Shown: in pieces, positions 9,639 through 19,216 of the stretch
How the letters are laid out: each line of letters opens with the position of its first letter
How positions within the stretch are numbered: position 1 is the stretch's first letter
Notes under the pieces: model-generated
Told to the model about the DNA's origin: nothing
Databases searched by the model: none
The model's input: only the letters and a program-made list of their open reading frames with translations
Translations under genes and position numbers: made by a program
DNA from: Halieaceae bacterium MED-G27
Lineage (GTDB): Bacteria; Pseudomonadota; Gammaproteobacteria; Pseudomonadales; Halieaceae
DNA: 64,000 nt
Reading direction: 5' to 3'
Assembly: GCA_002456975.1 (NCBI GenBank)
Contig: NTKA01000003.1
Span: forward strand, 1-64,000

Positions 9639-10830
9639 GCGCGAGTCTCCTTTTGATGTTGGACTGGACCATAAAATTATCGAATAGCGGAGCAAACAGA
9701 TTCGCGAAAATGATCGCAAGCATCATGCCCTCGGGGAAAGCCGGGTTTACCACGCGAATCAACACACACATCACACCGATCAGCGCCCCGTAAGCCAGGC
9801 GTCCACCGTCGGTCATTGCCGAGGACACAGGGTCAGTCGCCATAAAGAAAGCTCCAAAGGCAAAGCTGCCGATCACCATATGCCAGTACCAGGGCATTGC
9901 AAACATAGGGTTGGTATCCGACCCGATAACGTTCAAAAGTGTGGAAAACGCGATCATGCCCAGGAAACAGCCGAGAACGACTCGCCAGGATGCAATCCCT
10001 TGTAGCAAGAGCACACCACCACCGATCATAATAGCGAGTGTCGAGGTTTCCCCGATCGATCCAGGCATGGCGCCAGTGAACGCATCCCACCACGTGTAGG
10101 CAGTGGTGAGTCCGGCCATTCCGTCTTGAGCAACCACACTGAGTGCAGTGGCGCTCGACCAGCCATCGACAGCCACCCAAACTGAGTCACCCGACAGCTG
10201 TGCCGGGTATGCGAAATACAAGAACGCACGTCCGGTAAGCGCTGGGTTTAAGAAGTTCTTACCAGTGCCACCAAACACCTCTTTCGCAACTACAATACCG
10301 AAGGTGATGCCCATGGCAGCCTGCCACAGCGGCAAATCAGGCGGCAATGTCAGCGTGAACAGAATCGAGGTAACAAAAAAGCCTTCGTTAATCTCATGTC
10401 CTCGCTTCATCGCAAATAGGACTTCCCAGAAACCACCGACCATGAAGGTGATGGCGTATAGCGGGAGAAAGTGCACTGCGCCGTACAAGAAGTTATCCCA
10501 CAGACTGCTGGGATCGCTGCCACCAAGCGCCGCCAGAATTGAACCTCGCCAGCCCTCTAAGGCGTAACTGCCATCAGCAGCGATAATTTCGTTGGCATGA
10601 AAGCCGATGTTATACATGCCGTAGAACATCGCCGGAAAGGTGCAAAACCAAACCGTAATCATGATTCGCTTTAGATCAATGCCGTCTCGCACATGGCTCG
10701 ATGCTTTGGTAACGCTCGATGGGCTGTAGAAAATCGTATCCACAGCTTCGTAAAGTGCGTACCACGACTCATAGCGCCCACCGGGCTTGAAGTGAGGCTC
10801 AAGGTTGTCCAGTGTACTTCGCAATCCCAT
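9628..10830 (-). CDS. nqrB: Na+-translocating NADH:quinone oxidoreductase subunit B
   Basis: A 400-residue polytopic membrane protein starting [18 protein letters not shown]. About ten hydrophobic segments are visible. The covalent FMN site is DGWSSATAL, agreeing with the Dgxtsat-type ApbE target motif; [22 protein letters not shown] is a typical NqrB/RnfD stretch and may line the quinone or sodium path. It starts 3 nt after the nqrA stop. NqrB holds riboflavin and FMN and takes part in Na+ transport. All features look intact. Confidence 0.95.
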   Translation of the reverse strand: MGLRSTLDNLEPHFKPGGRYESWYALYEAVDTIFYSPSSVTKASSHVRDGIDLKRIMITVWFCTFPAMFYGMYNIGFHANEIIAADGSYALEGWRGSILAALGGSDPSSLWDNFLYGAVHFLPLYAITFMVGGFWEVLFAMKRGHEINEGFFVTSILFTLTLPPDLPLWQAAMGITFGIVVAKEVFGGTGKNFLNPALTGRAFLYFAYPAQLSGDSVWVAVDGWSSATALSVVAQDGMAGLTTAYTWWDAFTGAMPGSIGETSTLAIMIGGGVLLLQGIASWRVVLGCFLGMIAFSTLLNVIGSDTNPMFAMPWYWHMVIGSFAFGAFFMATDPVSSAMTDGGRLAYGALIGVMCVLIRVVNPAFPEGMMLAIIFANLFAPLFDNFMVQSNIKRRLARVS

Positions 10831-10833
10831 TGA

Positions 10834-12180
10834 TCAGCCCTCCTTTTCGATCCGCGCAAGATTATCCTTCAGCACGGGTCCGTATTCGTATTTGCCGGGG
10901 CACACATAGGTACAGAGTGCCAAATCTTCTTCATCGAGCTCTAAACAACCCAATGCCTGCGCGGTCTCCGTGTCGCCGACCAGCAAGGCTCTCAACAGTT
11001 GAGTCGGGAGAATGTCCAAGGGCATCACACGCTCGTAGGCCCCTACCGGCACCATCGCGCGTTCCGACCCATTCGTATTGGTTGTCATTGCTAGGGGTTT
11101 CGCGCCAAAAATACTGCTTAGGAAAACACCCATCGCCGAGTGCTTTTTGGTGCCGGGAGCCAGCCATCCCATAAATACACGATCTCGGCCTTCGGGCAGT
11201 ACTGACACCTGGTTGTGGTACTTGCCCAAATAGGCTGAGTGCGAGTGCACGCCCCGACCGCCCAAAACGGACCCACTAATCATTCGATTATCGCCTGCCT
11301 CGAGATTACCGGCTGTCAGTTCCTGTAGATCTGCACCGGATCGCGTAGCGACCACCATTGGAGTCGCGACTGCCGGACCCGAAATGGAGACCACCCGATC
11401 ACTGTACAGGTGTCCATCTAGGAATAATCGACCGATAGCGATGACCTCTTGATAGTCGATCGTCCAAGCAAGACGAGATAAAGATGCGCCCATCAAAAAA
11501 TGAACGTGGGTACCCGGCAGCCCCGCGGGGTGCGGTCCTGCAAAACTCTCATTGCTAATCTGTGGGTGCTCTAAGATCGGAATATCAGCGCCAGGCGCAG
11601 TGCAGACATACACTGGACACTCCACGAGTTGCGTCAGCACTTGCTGCCCTACTTGAAACGCTTCGGGCTGTCCCCCGATAGCAATCGCAGGATTCGGTGC
11701 ATGAGGTCGCGTATCGATCGCTGTAATAAATAAGCCGCTGGGGCTTGTCGCTGGATCCGCCACCCTGTTGAAAGGTCGAGCCCGCAATGCCGTCCATTGA
11801 CCACTGTCCAACAAGCGCTGTTTTACGTCCGATGCTGTCATCGCCGCGATATCAGCGGCAGTGGCGTCCGGCCATGACACATCACCAGCTGATTCATCAA
11901 CCTCAATCACGAGGGACTGGAAAACTCGTCGTGCACCACGGTTGATAGCCACAACCTTCCCAGCTGCCGGTGCCGTGTAGGTCACGCCTTCGCACTTTTT
12001 GTCGGTGAATAAAATTTGTCCGCGCTTTACTGTATCGCCCTCGGCGACCAGCATGGTGGGCTTCATTCCCACATAATCGGCCCCGACGAGCGCTACGTGC
12101 CGGGTCGACTTGGTATCAGATATTGTTTGATCTGGCACACCTGCCAATGGGATATCGAGCCCGCGGCGTATTTTTATCAT
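10834..12180 (-). CDS. nqrA: Na+-translocating NADH:quinone oxidoreductase subunit A
   Basis: About 448 residues. I choose the ATG of MIKIRRGLDIPLAG, where family members begin and which has an AGG about 7 nt upstream; another ATG lies 6 nt earlier and the track ORF reaches 12237. A biotinyl-like N-terminal segment (VAEGDTVKRGQILFTDKK) and the central SLBB-type domain are characteristic. The C-terminus has CLELDEEDLALCTYVCPGKYEYG, conserved in NqrA. It is a peripheral cytoplasmic subunit without TM helices, first in the nqr operon; the operon promoter must lie in the about 225 bp between here and the GAPDH gene. Confidence 0.95.
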   Translation of the reverse strand: MIKIRRGLDIPLAGVPDQTISDTKSTRHVALVGADYVGMKPTMLVAEGDTVKRGQILFTDKKCEGVTYTAPAAGKVVAINRGARRVFQSLVIEVDESAGDVSWPDATAADIAAMTASDVKQRLLDSGQWTALRARPFNRVADPATSPSGLFITAIDTRPHAPNPAIAIGGQPEAFQVGQQVLTQLVECPVYVCTAPGADIPILEHPQISNESFAGPHPAGLPGTHVHFLMGASLSRLAWTIDYQEVIAIGRLFLDGHLYSDRVVSISGPAVATPMVVATRSGADLQELTAGNLEAGDNRMISGSVLGGRGVHSHSAYLGKYHNQVSVLPEGRDRVFMGWLAPGTKKHSAMGVFLSSIFGAKPLAMTTNTNGSERAMVPVGAYERVMPLDILPTQLLRALLVGDTETAQALGCLELDEEDLALCTYVCPGKYEYGPVLKDNLARIEKEG

Positions 12181-12405
12181 GCTCATACCTATCAGTTTCC
12201 TGCCCAACTGCCGCGCACGAAGGCGCCTGCCGTCCAAAGATCAGCTTGCACTGAAGTGAGGCAGACAAAGTCTGCTGCGATGATGCAACTCCCCCAGCGA
12301 AGTGAACTTAGCTATGCCGGCGGCTACTAAAGTAGCTCTAACTTAGGTTTTTTCCGGCGCCCGCAGTTTAGCGAAGCCGTGGCCGAGATACCACAAATCT
12401 CTTGA

Positions 12406-13887
12406 TTAAAAACCGCCCGTATCGCTTTCAGGATAGGTGGGAAACCGGATCCCAGCCATCTTCTCGAGCACGCGATAAACCTGACAGCTATAACCGTATT
12501 CGTTGTCATACCAGAGATAGATAACCGCACTCTTACCATTGACGATTGTTGCTTGCGCATCGAACACACAAGCAGCTCGTGAGCCGACAAAATCGGTGGA
12601 TACGACCTCAGGCGAATTCGAGTAGTCGATCTGTTTTTTGAACGCAGAATGCAGCGCCGCTTGACGCATGAACTCGTTGAGCTCTTCCTTGGTCGTTTCT
12701 CGTCCGAGCGTGACGTTTAAAATGGCCATTGAGACATTGGGCGTGGGAACACGGATAGCGTTACCCGTCAGCTTACCCTCTAGCTCTGGTAATACCTTCG
12801 CCACGGCTTTCGCGGCGCCGGTCTCGGTAATGACCAAATTCAATGGCGCACTGCGGCCGCGACGATCAGCCTTGTGATAGTTATCAATCAGGTTTTGGTC
12901 GTTGGTAAACGCGTGCACTGTTTCGACGTGACCTACCTGAATGGCGTATTCGTCGTTGAGTGCTTTAAGCGGCGGTACGATGGCATTGGTTGTACAGGAT
13001 GCCGCAGAAAGAATCCGGTCATCGGCCGAGATTTCGTGATGATTGATGCCGGCGACTATATTCTTGATATCGCCCTTGCCGGGTGCGGTCAGAATGACCT
13101 TACTGACCCCATTGGCCTTGAGGTGACGCGACAGTCCATCCTTGTCTCGCCAGACGCCCGTATTATCGATCACCAGGCAGTCGTGAATACCATATACCTC
13201 GTAATCAACGTCCTCGGGTGCGTCCGCGTAAATAACCTTTATTTCATTACCGTTAGCTACGAAGGATTGGCGCTCTTCATCGACCCGGATCGTGCCATCG
13301 AAGGCACCGTGCACCGAATCTCGACGCAATAAGCTCGCGCGCTTGGTCAGGTCATCCTCAGCTTTACCTCGACGCACGACCACCGCCTTGAGACGCAAGT
13401 TGTCTCCGCCATCGGTCTTCGCTACCAAAATGCGGGCCATCAAACGACCAATTCGCCCAAAGCCGAATAGAACGACATCGCGAGGCTCCGGCTTTGTGTA
13501 CTCGGCGTCGATCAGGTGATCAAGCTCGGACTCAACGAAGTCCCCGAGATCACGACCATTCCCAGCGTCGTCATCGAAATACGCCACCGATAGACGGCCA
13601 ATGTCGATGTGCGAAGCGCCTAACTCCAAGTTTTCCATCGCCTGAAGCACTCGAAAGGTCTCAAACTCCGATAGTTCGTTGTTCTCGACCTGCCGAACCC
13701 AACGGTGGGTCTTCATAATATCCAGCACTGATAAATTGACGAGTGATTTGCCGTAGATATAACACTTAAGGTTCCGCTCCCGCGCCAGCTTGCCAACCAT
13801 CGGTATCATGGCTTCGGCGAGGGCTTCTCGCTCCTTCCAATCGGTAAAGTAGTCGTCGGGTCGTTTACGTTTTCGTTGCTCGGTCAT
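12406..13887 (-). CDS. Long-form glyceraldehyde-3-phosphate dehydrogenase
   Basis: About 493 residues starting at MTEQRKRKRPDDYF (cat at 13885-13887); the ORF-track start is 46 codons upstream in the promoter region and not credible. The first about 140 residues are an extra N-terminal domain found in a Pseudomonas-type GAPDH group. The dehydrogenase core follows: NAD-binding VLFGFGRIGRLMARIL, catalytic SAASCTTNAIVPP, and the C-terminal VIYLWYDNEYGYSCQV. It interconverts glyceraldehyde 3-phosphate and 1,3-bisphosphoglycerate. It is divergent from mfd, the same neighbour as in Pseudomonas (from memory). The usual GAPDH is about 335 aa, so the extra domain is real and undefined in role. Confidence 0.9.
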   Translation of the reverse strand: MTEQRKRKRPDDYFTDWKEREALAEAMIPMVGKLARERNLKCYIYGKSLVNLSVLDIMKTHRWVRQVENNELSEFETFRVLQAMENLELGASHIDIGRLSVAYFDDDAGNGRDLGDFVESELDHLIDAEYTKPEPRDVVLFGFGRIGRLMARILVAKTDGGDNLRLKAVVVRRGKAEDDLTKRASLLRRDSVHGAFDGTIRVDEERQSFVANGNEIKVIYADAPEDVDYEVYGIHDCLVIDNTGVWRDKDGLSRHLKANGVSKVILTAPGKGDIKNIVAGINHHEISADDRILSAASCTTNAIVPPLKALNDEYAIQVGHVETVHAFTNDQNLIDNYHKADRRGRSAPLNLVITETGAAKAVAKVLPELEGKLTGNAIRVPTPNVSMAILNVTLGRETTKEELNEFMRQAALHSAFKKQIDYSNSPEVVSTDFVGSRAACVFDAQATIVNGKSAVIYLWYDNEYGYSCQVYRVLEKMAGIRFPTYPESDTGGF

Positions 13888-13945
13888 GGCGAGTGTGGTC
13901 CTACAAATGCGCTCTCTTTGGAGCTTGAGTTTTGAGTGTTTGTGT

Positions 13946-13975
13946 ATTATCGCGCCGACAGATCTTGTACAGCAA
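13946..13975 (-). promoter_or_regulatory. Candidate sigma70 promoter for the GAPDH gene
   Basis: On the minus strand a TTGCTG hexamer (13975-13970) is separated by 18 nt from GATAAT (13951-13946), about 60 nt before the chosen GAPDH ATG. It lies in the GAPDH/mfd divergent spacer. Assigned by eye only. Confidence 0.4.
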
Positions 13976-14037
13976 TGGCTCAATAGTGGTAGTCGTTGGC
14001 ACTGCGGCGTAAAATCCGTGTTCACCGCGAGAGCCGC

Positions 14038-17000
14038 ATGACTTTACATCACGACATCCTCACACAACTTCCTTGGCCAAACGGCGCAGGTAAGCGATCG
14101 GCCGTCGGTCCGCTGATGGGCGGCCGCGAGTCGCTATTGTTAGCTGAGCTAGCGAAAGAAATTCCATTAATAGTCGTTATTACCGCTACAACATCTGCCG
14201 CCCGAACATTGGAATCAGAAATACCGTTCTATGCCGATAAAACACTCGAGGTGCTGGTGGTTCCCGATTGGGAAACCCTGCCCTACGACCATTTCTCACC
14301 TCACGAGGACATTATCTCTGAGCGGCTCACCGCGCTGTCACGCCTCCCAACGCTAGAGCGAGGGATTGTCATCATCCCGATGACAACTTTGATGCATCGC
14401 ACTCCGCCACAGCACTACGTGGCGAGCAATGTGTTGACCCTAACCGAGGGGCAGCCCCTAAACACTCGACAACTAGTGACTAACCTGTCGTTGAGTGGCT
14501 ATCGAGCCGTGGATACCGTGATGGAGCACGGAGAATACGCGACGAGAGGGTCGCTGATTGACCTCTACCCCATGGGAAGCGATCTACCGCTTCGTGTCGA
14601 CGTGTTCGATGATGAAATCGAATCAATGCGGAGTTTCGATCCTGAGTCCCAGCGAACCGTGGCGAGGCTCCCAACCATCAACGTTTTGCCTGCCCGCGAG
14701 TTCCCCATGGATCGAGCTGGCATCGAGCTGTTCAAGCTCAATTGGTACCGAACCTTTGACGGTGATCCTGAACAAGCCAGTGTGTTCAACGAAGTGTCGG
14801 CTGGCCGGGTTCCGTCAGGCGCTGAGTATTATCTGCCACTGTTTTTTGGTGAAACACAGACTCTTTTTGACAATCTCCCCGAAAGCGTACCGCTGGTGAC
14901 CGTCGGGATGCACTACGAGGCTGCCAATCGATTTTGGACCGAAGTAATTGATCGCTACGACAACTACGGTATCGATCCACGCAGACCGTTGCTGCCCCCT
15001 GCCACCCTGTTTGTTCCCACCGAAGATCTCTACCAACAACTCGGTCAGTATTCCGTGTTGGAGCTAAAAGCTGAGTCAGACGCTCCGGTAAACCTCCGGG
15101 TCGACAGTGAAATACCTGACGTCATCCGCCCACACTACGACGGTGAGTTACGTGGTGTTGATCGCTTACAAGCACTGTTCCGCGCTCATGATGATCGGCT
15201 CCTACTGAGTGTCGAAACAGCAGGTCGACGCGAGATCATTCTCGAGTCGCTCGCCAAAGCAAATATCCCCACACCCGTATTCAGTTGCTTCGATGAGTTC
15301 CTCAATAGCGACGAACCATTTGGCGTCATTGTCAGCAACCTCGTTCGCATGATGTATGTCAGCCCCAATCAAGTGGCCGTCATCACTGAAGACCAGTTAT
15401 TTGAGCAACGGGTGTCCCAAAAGCGACGCCGGCGAAAAACCGAAGAGACCGATGCTCAAGCCATTATCAGAGATTTGACCGAGCTTCGCCCTGGCTATCC
15501 AGTCGTTCATTTAGAGCATGGGGTCGGGCGATACATTGGGCTCGAAACACTGGTTATCGATGGTAGTGAGGCTGAGTTTCTGCATCTCGAATACGCCGCC
15601 AATGATAAACTGTATGTCCCTGTGGGTTCGCTCCATTTGATCAGCCGCTACTCTGGCGGTGATCCCGACTCGGCACCGTTACATCGATTGGGTAGCGAGC
15701 AGTGGTCAAAAGCGCGCCAAAGGGCCTCCAAGAAAGCCTCCGATGTTGCCGCACAATTGCTCGAGGTCTATGCCAAACGAGCCGCTAAAACCGGTTATCA
15801 ACACGGCGTCGATGAAGAGCAGTGGCAGCGGTTCTGCGATAGTTTCCCATTTGAAGAAACCCCAGACCAAACTTTGGCTATCGAGGCCGTCAAAAATGAT
15901 ATGTGCGCTGAACGTGTCATGGACCGTTTGGTGTGCGGCGATGTCGGCTTCGGCAAGACCGAGGTGGCGATGCGTGCAGCGTTCATCGCCACGCAAAATC
16001 AGAAACAAGTCGCGGTGTTAGTGCCGACCACTCTGCTCGCCCAGCAACATTTCAATAACTTTGTAGACCGCTTTGCCGACTGGCCAGTGACCGTAGAGGT
16101 AGTATCGCGGTTCAAAACAGCGGCGGATGTCAAAGCGATTAGCCGGCGTCTGGAAAAAGGCGAAATCGACATCCTCGTTGGAACCCACAAATTGCTGCAG
16201 ACCGACTTTGAATTTCGGGACCTGGGGCTTTTGATCATCGATGAAGAGCACCGGTTTGGCGTTAAGCAAAAAGAAGCGATTAAAGCGCTCCGCTCTGAGG
16301 TCGACATACTGACGATGACAGCGACGCCCATCCCTCGAACGCTCAACATGTCATTGGGTGGCCTTCGCGATTTATCGATCATTGCCACCCCTCCTGCGCG
16401 ACGACTGAGCATCAAGACGTTTGTCAAAGAGTACAACGCAGGCTTAGTGAAAGAGGCGATTCTCAGGGAAACTCTGCGAGGTGGTCAGGTCTATTACCTG
16501 CATAATGAAGTCCGAACCATCAAGGAGACCCAGCGCAAACTAAGCGAGATGTTGCCCGAGTTAAGTTTTGGTGTGGCACACGGACAGTTGCGCGAGCAGG
16601 AACTCGAACGAGTCATGTCCGATTTTTACCATCAGCGCCACCATGTTTTGGTCTGCTCAACTATCATTGAGACCGGCATCGACATTCCTAATGCCAACAC
16701 CATCATCATTGATCGCGCCGATAAATTTGGACTAGCTCAACTCCATCAGTTGCGAGGCCGGGTGGGTCGGTCGCATCATCAGGCCTACGCCTACCTCACT
16801 ACCCCACCGAGGTCGGCACTCACAGCCGATGCGGAAAAGCGACTGGAGGCCATCGAGGCCGCGGGTGCCCTAGGCGCCGGCTTCGCGCTCGCCTCTCAGG
16901 ACATGGAGATCCGTGGTGCCGGAGAACTGTTGGGTGACGAGCAGTCGGGGCAGATCGAACAGGTCGGCTTTGGGCTGTATCTTGAAATGCTCAATCGCGC

Positions 17001-17502
17001 AGTTGAAGCCCTGCGAAAAGGTGAGATCCCGGATGCTGATGCCCCGCTAGATGCAGGCACCGAAATAAAGCTCCATGGCTCGGCTCTGATTCCCGATGAT
17101 TATCTTCCCAATATTTCAACGCGGCTGGTGCTTTACAAGCGAATAGCCAAAGCCGAAGACGCGGAGGCAATTAAAGATATACAGGTCGAGATGATCGATC
17201 GGTTCGGCTTGCTACCAGACCCGGTAAAGCTACTGTTTGAGCAAGCGCAGCTTCGAGTCCGTGCGCGGACTCTTGGCATCGTCGATATCGACGTTGGACA
17301 GAGTGGTGGTAAGGTCAAGTTTGATCCCTCTACACCGGTTCCGGTGACAGCACTGATCGGATTGCTTCAGCGAGAACCAAAGGTATTTAAACTGGCAGAT
17401 TCAGATACCTTGAGGTTTACTAAAGAGATGGATGACGTCTTTGCTCGAAAACAATACGTTGAGCATCTCTTGGGAGAATGGGAAAGCGCATGCGCCAGCT
17501 AA
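14038..17502 (+). CDS. mfd: Transcription-repair coupling factor Mfd
   Basis: About 1154 residues from the ATG at 14038 (MTLHHDILTQLPW); the track start at 13996 is a TTG. Order of domains: UvrB-like N-terminus (GGRESLLLAELAKE, PDWETLPYD, YATRGSLIDLYPMG), the RNA polymerase interaction domain (PVVHLEHGVGRYIGLETL), and a RecG-like translocase with Walker A CGDVGFGKTEVAMRAAF, DEEH box IIDEEHRFGVKQKE, motif III TATPIPRTLNM and motif VI QLRGRVGRS. A TRCF C-terminal domain ends it. It removes RNA polymerase stalled at DNA lesions and recruits UvrA. Length is close to E. coli Mfd. It overlaps csiV at the 3' end. Confidence 0.97.
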   Translation: MTLHHDILTQLPWPNGAGKRSAVGPLMGGRESLLLAELAKEIPLIVVITATTSAARTLESEIPFYADKTLEVLVVPDWETLPYDHFSPHEDIISERLTALSRLPTLERGIVIIPMTTLMHRTPPQHYVASNVLTLTEGQPLNTRQLVTNLSLSGYRAVDTVMEHGEYATRGSLIDLYPMGSDLPLRVDVFDDEIESMRSFDPESQRTVARLPTINVLPAREFPMDRAGIELFKLNWYRTFDGDPEQASVFNEVSAGRVPSGAEYYLPLFFGETQTLFDNLPESVPLVTVGMHYEAANRFWTEVIDRYDNYGIDPRRPLLPPATLFVPTEDLYQQLGQYSVLELKAESDAPVNLRVDSEIPDVIRPHYDGELRGVDRLQALFRAHDDRLLLSVETAGRREIILESLAKANIPTPVFSCFDEFLNSDEPFGVIVSNLVRMMYVSPNQVAVITEDQLFEQRVSQKRRRRKTEETDAQAIIRDLTELRPGYPVVHLEHGVGRYIGLETLVIDGSEAEFLHLEYAANDKLYVPVGSLHLISRYSGGDPDSAPLHRLGSEQWSKARQRASKKASDVAAQLLEVYAKRAAKTGYQHGVDEEQWQRFCDSFPFEETPDQTLAIEAVKNDMCAERVMDRLVCGDVGFGKTEVAMRAAFIATQNQKQVAVLVPTTLLAQQHFNNFVDRFADWPVTVEVVSRFKTAADVKAISRRLEKGEIDILVGTHKLLQTDFEFRDLGLLIIDEEHRFGVKQKEAIKALRSEVDILTMTATPIPRTLNMSLGGLRDLSIIATPPARRLSIKTFVKEYNAGLVKEAILRETLRGGQVYYLHNEVRTIKETQRKLSEMLPELSFGVAHGQLREQELERVMSDFYHQRHHVLVCSTIIETGIDIPNANTIIIDRADKFGLAQLHQLRGRVGRSHHQAYAYLTTPPRSALTADAEKRLEAIEAAGALGAGFALASQDMEIRGAGELLGDEQSGQIEQVGFGLYLEMLNRAVEALRKGEIPDADAPLDAGTEIKLHGSALIPDDYLPNISTRLVLYKRIAKAEDAEAIKDIQVEMIDRFGLLPDPVKLLFEQAQLRVRARTLGIVDIDVGQSGGKVKFDPSTPVPVTALIGLLQREPKVFKLADSDTLRFTKEMDDVFARKQYVEHLLGEWESACAS

Positions 17503-19211
17503 CGATTCGGTCCGTTGTCGCGCTAGCTCTAGTTGGCGCGCAGTGCGCAAGCTCACAACCGCAGCGTGCATCCATCGGCGCTAATCTCGACGAGCCCTCT
17601 GGCTGGCTGCGATTCGAAGTAGCTGTGTTTGTAGACACGGACGAAGAAACCCTTAAGTCGGAGGCGTGGCCTGTCGCCCCGACACTGAATTACGACAACA
17701 ACAGCCGCTGGCTGACTGAGTTTGACGAGACCGCGGGCTTACTCGACGAGTACCCCACCGCTGAGTTAATTGTGCATCCCAATGGCAGCATTACCGTTGT
17801 TGAGCCAGAGCCTCTCGCCCCTAGTACTGAAGCAGACTTGCTATCAGAAAACGATGCCGTTGAAGCCTCAGATTCAGCGATTGTTGACATGGATGACGTC
17901 GCTGCGCTGAGAGATGAATTTGAACCGGATAGGTCCGGCAACCAAAGCCGGGCGATAACCTCTCTCAGCTTGCTTCAAGAAGTACTGGATGCCAATGATC
18001 TATCGGCGCCAAGCGACACTGCAAGCCCTGAGATAAGCAACCCTAAGACAGTAACCGACGACACTGAGGAAGCACCGGCAGACACCGCTGTTCCCATGGA
18101 GCAATTGCTGACTGATCCGCAGACCGATGAGTTGGTAGCAATGGATGAGTTGATGGCTGACACCATAGGTGATGGCGCAACACCGACAAGCGACGACGTT
18201 GCCGGCGGCGTGAACTTACCCGTAGGTGCCGACGGTGAAGCTGCGGGGGCTCGAGAAGGGTCATTGCCCAGTGAGCTAACCGATCCTGACTTGGTAGGCA
18301 CCAGAGATCCTGAGAGCGGACAGCCGATGCCTGAGGATATTTTCGAGCTGCCGGGTTTTCGAGTGGGCGGTGGTCTTGAGGACGACTTGCAAAGCCCCTC
18401 TATCGATTGGTTGGACACGCTTCCAGAGGTCACAGACCAGCTCGATACTGTTGAAGAAGATAGCGATAGCAGTCTGGCGACAGCCCCACCAGCGCTTCCG
18501 ACAGCCTTCGAAGAGCTCTCTCTCGAGATGCTTACACAAGGACTCGAGTCGCTCAAAAAAGCAACGTCTAAGACGCCGGCTTTCTCTGCCGCTTGGGTAC
18601 AGCCAAACGACGCCGAGCCACAGCCACTTATTGTGGATACATGGCTGGGCACCACTGATTGGCCAGAATTACAGGGCACGCTGAGGATTGATATTAAGGA
18701 AACCCCTGAGCTCAGCACCAATTTATGGCTCAATACAAACGGGGCTTACATGCCAGAAAATTTCAATGCCGCCCCACCGCCCGAGCCCGAGACGCGACTG
18801 ACAATTGTCGAAGCCCCTGATGAACTCAGCAAGCCCGCGCCACCCGACGAGGCCACCTTTGTTGATATGTCGACGGGTTTGAGCACACAGGCTAAGGCTG
18901 AACCAGCAGATGAATCAATCGCTGCCTTCGACAACCAACCTATCAACTGGGGATGGCGGCACAGTATCGCCCTCAGACAGTCTCGCCCTTTGCGAGAAGG
19001 CTATATCCGATACATCGACCACCCTGCTCTGCAAGTTATCGGTGTCTGGCGCGAGGTGACTTGGGGCGAACTATATGAGATGGGGGAGCGCGAAAAACTT
19101 AAGCGTGAAATTGATACTCTGACGCGCGCATTGACGGCCCCCCCAACCGTCAATCAAGCGTCAGGCGCAGAAAGCGCGCTCAATTCTGACTTGCCGCCGA
19201 AGACCCCATAA
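17490..19211 (+). CDS. csiV: CsiV-family envelope protein with a long acidic insert
   Basis: About 573 residues, with a Sec signal (LTIRSVVALALVGAQCASS) and start at MRQLTIRSVV overlapping mfd by 13 nt. The CsiV (DUF2803) parts are the N-terminal GWLRFEVAVFVDTDEE with SRWL after it, a middle strand-rich block (FSAAWVQPNDAEPQPLIVD, LQGTLRIDI, STNLWLNTN) and the C-terminal NWGWRHSIALRQSRPLREGYIRYIDHP. CsiV is a periplasmic peptidoglycan-binding protein reported in Vibrio in connection with competence or D-amino-acid stress; the family is usually about half this size. Here roughly residues 90-370 are low-complexity and rich in D, E, S, T, P. Downstream of mfd is its usual location. Family call moderately strong; the role of the insert is unknown. 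Confidence 0.75.
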   Translation: MRQLTIRSVVALALVGAQCASSQPQRASIGANLDEPSGWLRFEVAVFVDTDEETLKSEAWPVAPTLNYDNNSRWLTEFDETAGLLDEYPTAELIVHPNGSITVVEPEPLAPSTEADLLSENDAVEASDSAIVDMDDVAALRDEFEPDRSGNQSRAITSLSLLQEVLDANDLSAPSDTASPEISNPKTVTDDTEEAPADTAVPMEQLLTDPQTDELVAMDELMADTIGDGATPTSDDVAGGVNLPVGADGEAAGAREGSLPSELTDPDLVGTRDPESGQPMPEDIFELPGFRVGGGLEDDLQSPSIDWLDTLPEVTDQLDTVEEDSDSSLATAPPALPTAFEELSLEMLTQGLESLKKATSKTPAFSAAWVQPNDAEPQPLIVDTWLGTTDWPELQGTLRIDIKETPELSTNLWLNTNGAYMPENFNAAPPPEPETRLTIVEAPDELSKPAPPDEATFVDMSTGLSTQAKAEPADESIAAFDNQPINWGWRHSIALRQSRPLREGYIRYIDHPALQVIGVWREVTWGELYEMGEREKLKREIDTLTRALTAPPTVNQASGAESALNSDLPPKTP

Positions 19212-19216
19212 TCAGA

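Noticed and set aside
17975-18733. 252-aa minus-strand ORF opposite csiV
   Set aside because: Serine-rich shadow of the acidic low-complexity insert; no ribosome binding site or domain.
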